From Clostridia bacterium (GTDB taxonomy: Bacteria > Bacillota > Clostridia > Lachnospirales > Lachnospiraceae), in assembly GCA_003246295.1 (NCBI GenBank), contig QKAS01000032.1:223872-287871 (forward strand): a DNA stretch of 64,000 nt. The letters are read 5' to 3'. The notes under the pieces are model-generated. The model searched no databases. It was not told the origin of the DNA and saw only the letters and a program-made list of their open reading frames with translations. Positions 60,768-64,000 of the stretch are shown piece after piece. Each line of letters starts with the position of its first letter. Within the stretch, counting starts at the first letter, position 1. The position numbers and the translations under genes are program-made.

Positions 60768-63196
60768 ATTGTCTGTCCTTTCTCATTTCCCTTCTGCTGA
60801 TGCCCCATGATCACAACCACATCATATGTTTTGCCCGGCTTCTGATATGCACAATTGATCTTATCAACCACTTCTCCATCGATAGTAATCTGTTTCACAC
60901 CCTTCATCACACCGTCCGGATTTTTTATGGTAATTCTGTATCTACTCTCTCTCCACTCTCTTACTACCCAAAACTCACTCCACCCGGACGGGATGCAGGG
61001 ATCTATAACAAGGCTTTCAAACTCAGGTCTGATGCCCAGAATATAGCGTGTTGCGGAATAATATGCCCATCCACCAGTACCTGTCATGAATGGATGCCTT
61101 GCTCTTCCATAAGCACTGTGGTCTTTTCCCATTATAAACTGACAGTAGGAATATGGTTCAGACTGTCTGATTTCAATCATGTCATTTTGTCTGTATGGCG
61201 AAAGTGCCTCATAATATTTCATTGCACGGTCTCCCCTGCCAAGTTTGCACTCCGCAGCCCATACCCATGGATTTGGATGACTGAATATTGCACCATTTTC
61301 TTTTACACCTGGATAGACTCTTGTTACAAATCCAATGGAATCGTCAGGTATCGTATAAGCAGGCGCATTCAGCATGAGTCCATAGGGGGTGTATAGATGT
61401 TTTTCAACAGAATCAAGTGCTTTTCTTGCCTTTTCTTCTTCTGCAGCTCCTGAGAGTACCGCCCACGCATTACTTTCCAGATGAATTTTTCCTTCTAAAT
61501 CTTTGGCGGTTCCAATTTTTCTGCCTTCCTTTGTAATTCCCCGAATGAACCATTCTTCATCCCATAATTCCTGATTTGTAATTTCCTGTACTTTTTTTAG
61601 CACAGAAGTATATTTTTCAACATCTTCCATTCGATTGAGATATGACGCCAGCGAGATAAAATTCTCAAGTGCCCAGTAATGAAGGAAGGATACCAAGGCG
61701 CTTTCCCCACCACCTAAATTCAAACAATCATTCCAGTCTGCTCTCAGCCCTTTACAGATTCCATGCATTCCAACCTGCTTTTCCGAAAAATCCAGAATAC
61801 GTTTCATATGTTCATATACAGTGTCATTTCCTTTATCTGCGAAGGGAAGGATCTGATCGAGTAATGAAACTTCACCTGTTTCTCTGATATAATCGACAAT
61901 TGTCGGAATAAGCCATAGTGCGTCATCTGAACAGGTATCCTCCAAACCATGTAGTCTGGATTTTTTATCACCTTCTGGTATGACTGTCGGAGAACGAAAT
62001 GGTTGTTCTCCCTTTTTTTCTTCAAACCATTCCGGTGAAAATAAATGTAGTCCATAGCCTTCACTCATAAGACCCTTTAACAGTTCAATGATTCTTTGTC
62101 TGCACTTCTTTGGATTTGAATGTTGTACCATCATTGCATCCTGTGCGGTATCGCGATAACCCAATCCAACGCGTCCACCCACTTCAATAAAGGATGCAAA
62201 CCTCGAAAACATAACATTGATCTCGGCCTGATATAATGTCCAGATATTGATTAGTGTATTCATGCCTTCATTCGGTGTTCCAATTTGAAGTTTTTGCTGT
62301 TTTTCTTCCCAGAAATTACGAAGATCTTTATAAACCTGATCAACTGCATCAGGCTGACTGTATTTCGATCTGACTCTTTCACCGACTTCTCTGTTCCCTT
62401 CTCCGAGCATGAAGCATACTCTGATTTCTTCTCCTGGCTGCAATATTATATTTTTCTGTAATACACCACAGTGATTGCCTCCTTTTTCAAAAGAAGAAGT
62501 ACAATGCCCATTCTCAACTACCAGAGGATTATCTTCCGAACGGTAAGGTCCGATAAAAGAATCTCGAAGGCAATCAAAACCATCCGGCATAACATTTGCT
62601 GTAAAGTACTGATAACCAAACTGATCATAAAAAAGATCATACTCAATGATCCCGTCTTCATAAGAACTACCTGATGAGTATAAACTCATTTGAAAATTCT
62701 GATTGTCTATTGCAATATGCCGAAAGGAAAACTCACAATATGAAAAAATAGAAAATGAACGAACTTTATCATCCTGATTACGCAAAACAACATCCCAAAG
62801 TTCCACCTGTTCATCCAATGGAATACTCAATGTCTGCGATGCTTTGATTCCCTTATATTCACACTCATAAACAGAATAAGACATACCATGCCTGCATTTA
62901 TACTTTGCTTTTTTAAGATCTACACCTACCGGCTGCCATGAAATGGAAAAATACTCTCCATCCTCCTGATCTCTTATATAAACATAATGTCCCGGTCGAT
63001 CCATTGGTACACCATTTCCACGGAATCTTGTCATTCTGTGGTATTCTGGTGTCTTATAAAACAAATAACCCGAAGCGGTATGATTTACAACTGCGCACAT
63101 TTCATTGACCCCCAGATAATTTGTCCATGAAACCGGCAGATCTACTTTATCGATCACATATTCATTTTTTTCATTATCAAAATACCCATACTGCAT
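60764..63196 (-). CDS. chbP: GH94 phosphorylase, probable N,N'-diacetylchitobiose phosphorylase
   Basis: Cleaves a disaccharide with phosphate. The sequence follows the Vibrio chitobiose phosphorylase closely from memory: start YGYFDNEKNEYVI, GHYVYIRDQEDGEYFSISWQ, SRFASFIEVGGRVGLGYRDT, the acid region GICKGLRADWNDCLNLGGGE (catalytic Asp) and KENGAIFSHPNPWVW. Predicted 810 aa, the usual size. The ATG at 63196 has AGGAGG 8 bases upstream. Products would be GlcNAc-1-P and GlcNAc. Cellobiose phosphorylase is the alternative; nagA and nagB nearby favour chitobiose. Confidence 0.9.
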   Translation of the reverse strand: MQYGYFDNEKNEYVIDKVDLPVSWTNYLGVNEMCAVVNHTASGYLFYKTPEYHRMTRFRGNGVPMDRPGHYVYIRDQEDGEYFSISWQPVGVDLKKAKYKCRHGMSYSVYECEYKGIKASQTLSIPLDEQVELWDVVLRNQDDKVRSFSIFSYCEFSFRHIAIDNQNFQMSLYSSGSSYEDGIIEYDLFYDQFGYQYFTANVMPDGFDCLRDSFIGPYRSEDNPLVVENGHCTSSFEKGGNHCGVLQKNIILQPGEEIRVCFMLGEGNREVGERVRSKYSQPDAVDQVYKDLRNFWEEKQQKLQIGTPNEGMNTLINIWTLYQAEINVMFSRFASFIEVGGRVGLGYRDTAQDAMMVQHSNPKKCRQRIIELLKGLMSEGYGLHLFSPEWFEEKKGEQPFRSPTVIPEGDKKSRLHGLEDTCSDDALWLIPTIVDYIRETGEVSLLDQILPFADKGNDTVYEHMKRILDFSEKQVGMHGICKGLRADWNDCLNLGGGESALVSFLHYWALENFISLASYLNRMEDVEKYTSVLKKVQEITNQELWDEEWFIRGITKEGRKIGTAKDLEGKIHLESNAWAVLSGAAEEEKARKALDSVEKHLYTPYGLMLNAPAYTIPDDSIGFVTRVYPGVKENGAIFSHPNPWVWAAECKLGRGDRAMKYYEALSPYRQNDMIEIRQSEPYSYCQFIMGKDHSAYGRARHPFMTGTGGWAYYSATRYILGIRPEFESLVIDPCIPSGWSEFWVVREWRESRYRITIKNPDGVMKGVKQITIDGEVVDKINCAYQKPGKTYDVVVIMGHQQKGNEKGQTI

Positions 63197-63225
63197 TATG
63201 AAACCCTCCTTTTTCATCTGTTATC

Positions 63226-63260
63226 ATTATACTTTTTGGTCTATTTCAATGTTAGGTCTG
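63226..63260 (-). promoter_or_regulatory. Promoter region of the phosphorylase-mutase operon
   Basis: A perfect TATAAT (63226-63231, minus strand) without a good -35. GGTCTA and GGTCTG (63238-63243, 63255-63260, plus-strand reading) repeat 17 bases apart in the -35 region; they may be regulator half-sites. Confidence 0.45.
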
Positions 63261-63306
63261 TCTATGTGAATTTTTGTTCTTATTTGTTACAATCCTTCTT
63301 TGCATC

Positions 63307-63365
63307 AAAAAAACTCTTTCACACAGGGAAGGCGAATTTGCCTTTCTCTGTAGGAAAGAGTTTTT
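63307..63365 (-). terminator. Terminator of the SEC-C domain gene
   Basis: A long hairpin with an outer 12-bp stem (63309-63320 with 63354-63365) and inner pairing (ACAG/CTGT, AAGGC/GCCTT), followed on the minus strand by seven Ts. It lies 45 bases after the stop. Confidence 0.9.
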
Positions 63366-63409
63366 ATTTCTAAAAGATTAGAACGAAACAACAATATTTA
63401 TATATTATT

Positions 63410-63928
63410 CTATGCGTTTTTACCACAACATTTTTTGTATTTTTTGCCTGATCCGCAAGGACATGGATCATTTGGATATACCTTTTCTTCTTTTACAACT
63501 GTCGAAGATTTTTTCTGCTCTTTGTAAAGAGCTGCTCTGGTCTCTTCATCAAAAATCGCATTCCATTCTTCTAACTCATAAAGCCAGTCTGCACCTGCAC
63601 CTACCATGTTTTTATAAAGAAGTTCTTTATCAAAAACAAGGTTTACATTTGTGCCTTCTTCCATTTCTTCCAATGGATTGGCTTCTGTAAGACTATCATT
63701 GATTCCATCTAAGAATCCTGTCATTGTCATAAGATCAACATTATATTTTTCTGCAAGTTCTTTTACAGTTCCTGTTACTTTTTCTTCAGGATTTGCTAAA
63801 AGCTGCTGATATATTTCTTTTTCGGTCTGAAAATATGCCGTCCAGAGTCTTTGAAGATCTCCTTTATTGGCAGTTTCTGAATAAGCTTTGTCTCTCCACT
63901 CTTTAAGTAATGCCATTTCTTCTTCCAT
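63410..63928 (-). CDS. SEC-C zinc-binding domain protein
   Basis: Small cytoplasmic protein of unknown role. The first ~145 residues are helical and charged and contain [21 protein letters not shown] and [15 protein letters not shown], typical of a Clostridia family annotated only as SEC-C proteins. The C-terminus is a SEC-C motif with the CxCx7-8CC pattern ([20 protein letters not shown]), as in SecA, which binds zinc and the ribosome or SecB. The 172 aa length fits. A role with SecA or the ribosome is inferred only. Confidence 0.88.
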   Translation of the reverse strand: MEEEMALLKEWRDKAYSETANKGDLQRLWTAYFQTEKEIYQQLLANPEEKVTGTVKELAEKYNVDLMTMTGFLDGINDSLTEANPLEEMEEGTNVNLVFDKELLYKNMVGAGADWLYELEEWNAIFDEETRAALYKEQKKSSTVVKEEKVYPNDPCPCGSGKKYKKCCGKNA

Positions 63929-63938
63929 CCTTTTACCT

Positions 63939-63953
63939 TGTTTATCATAAACA
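63939..63953 (-). promoter_or_regulatory. Palindrome TGTTTATCATAAACA in the SEC-C leader
   Basis: A perfect 7-bp inverted repeat around one C, 11 bases upstream of the start codon and downstream of the promoter. It is placed to act as a repressor site or as a leader hairpin. Confidence 0.5.
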
Positions 63954-63969
63954 TATTAATAACTTAGAT

Positions 63970-63998
63970 AGTATAACAAATATATTACAAAATTACAA
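63970..63998 (-). promoter_or_regulatory. Promoter of the SEC-C domain gene
   Basis: On the minus strand TTGTAA (63993-63998), 17-base spacer and TATACT (63970-63975). Confidence 0.65.
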
Positions 63999-64000
63999 AA

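Noticed and set aside
1..64000. tRNA genes, insertion sequences, CRISPR arrays, prophage genes
   Set aside because: None was seen on reading both strands; all long intergenic gaps are explained by promoters, leaders, riboswitch or terminators.

Overview
The window is AT-rich chromosomal DNA of a motile, Gram-positive, low-GC Clostridia member, most likely a Lachnospiraceae species (Roseburia / Eubacterium rectale / Lachnospira type; this is inferred from protein resemblance and gene order, no search was run). Nearly all genes are on the minus strand. There are no rRNA or tRNA genes, IS elements, prophage genes or CRISPR arrays; the region looks like stable core genome.

Layout. (1) 1-27878, minus: an almost complete fla/che operon transcribed from flgB (27878) toward cheA (cut by the left edge): flgB flgC fliE fliF fliG fliH fliI fliJ ylxF-like fliK flgD TIGR02530-type gene flgE flbD(swrD) motA motB fliL fliM fliY cheY fliO fliP fliQ fliR flhB flhA flhF flhG PilZ cheB cheA. 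A terminator-like hairpin lies between flgE and flbD. (2) 28159-34037, minus: codY, topA, dprA and comM/yifB, the same neighbourhood that precedes fla/che in Bacillus. (3) 34123-39430, minus: pilT, a degenerate HD-GYP-like protein, hemW and lepA. (4) 39683-39946, plus: rpsT with its own promoter and terminator. (5) 40007-43070, minus: a TPM-domain protein, a membrane zinc-ribbon protein, a YgjP-type metallopeptidase and a YbaK-type deacylase. (6) 43242-44333, plus: membrane diguanylate cyclase, convergent with pepD. (7) 45924-47107, minus: infC-rpmI-rplT with an L20-type attenuator leader; infC appears to start at AUU. (8) 47441-50883, minus: a threonine-type T-box followed by a small membrane protein, thrS and an EamA transporter. 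(9) 51294-63196: an amino-sugar locus. nagB-nagA run on plus; on minus are a GH94 phosphorylase, a phosphohexomutase, a YesM-type sensor kinase, a sugar ABC transporter (binding protein and two permeases) and an AraC-type response regulator. (10) 63410-63928, minus: SEC-C domain protein.

How the genes work together. Part 1 builds and steers the flagellum; the PilZ protein, the GGDEF cyclase and the HD-GYP-like protein suggest c-di-GMP signalling linked to motility and possibly pili. Part 9 reads as a complete cytoplasmic route for N,N'-diacetylchitobiose: import, phosphorolysis to GlcNAc-1-P plus GlcNAc, mutase to GlcNAc-6-P, deacetylation by NagA and deamination by NagB to fructose-6-P, with a dedicated two-component system. 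The ATPase of the transporter and a GlcNAc kinase are not in the window. The most promising less-described units are the coupled YgjP / zinc-ribbon / TPM cassette and the T-box operon that places a 73-residue membrane protein and an EamA transporter with thrS.
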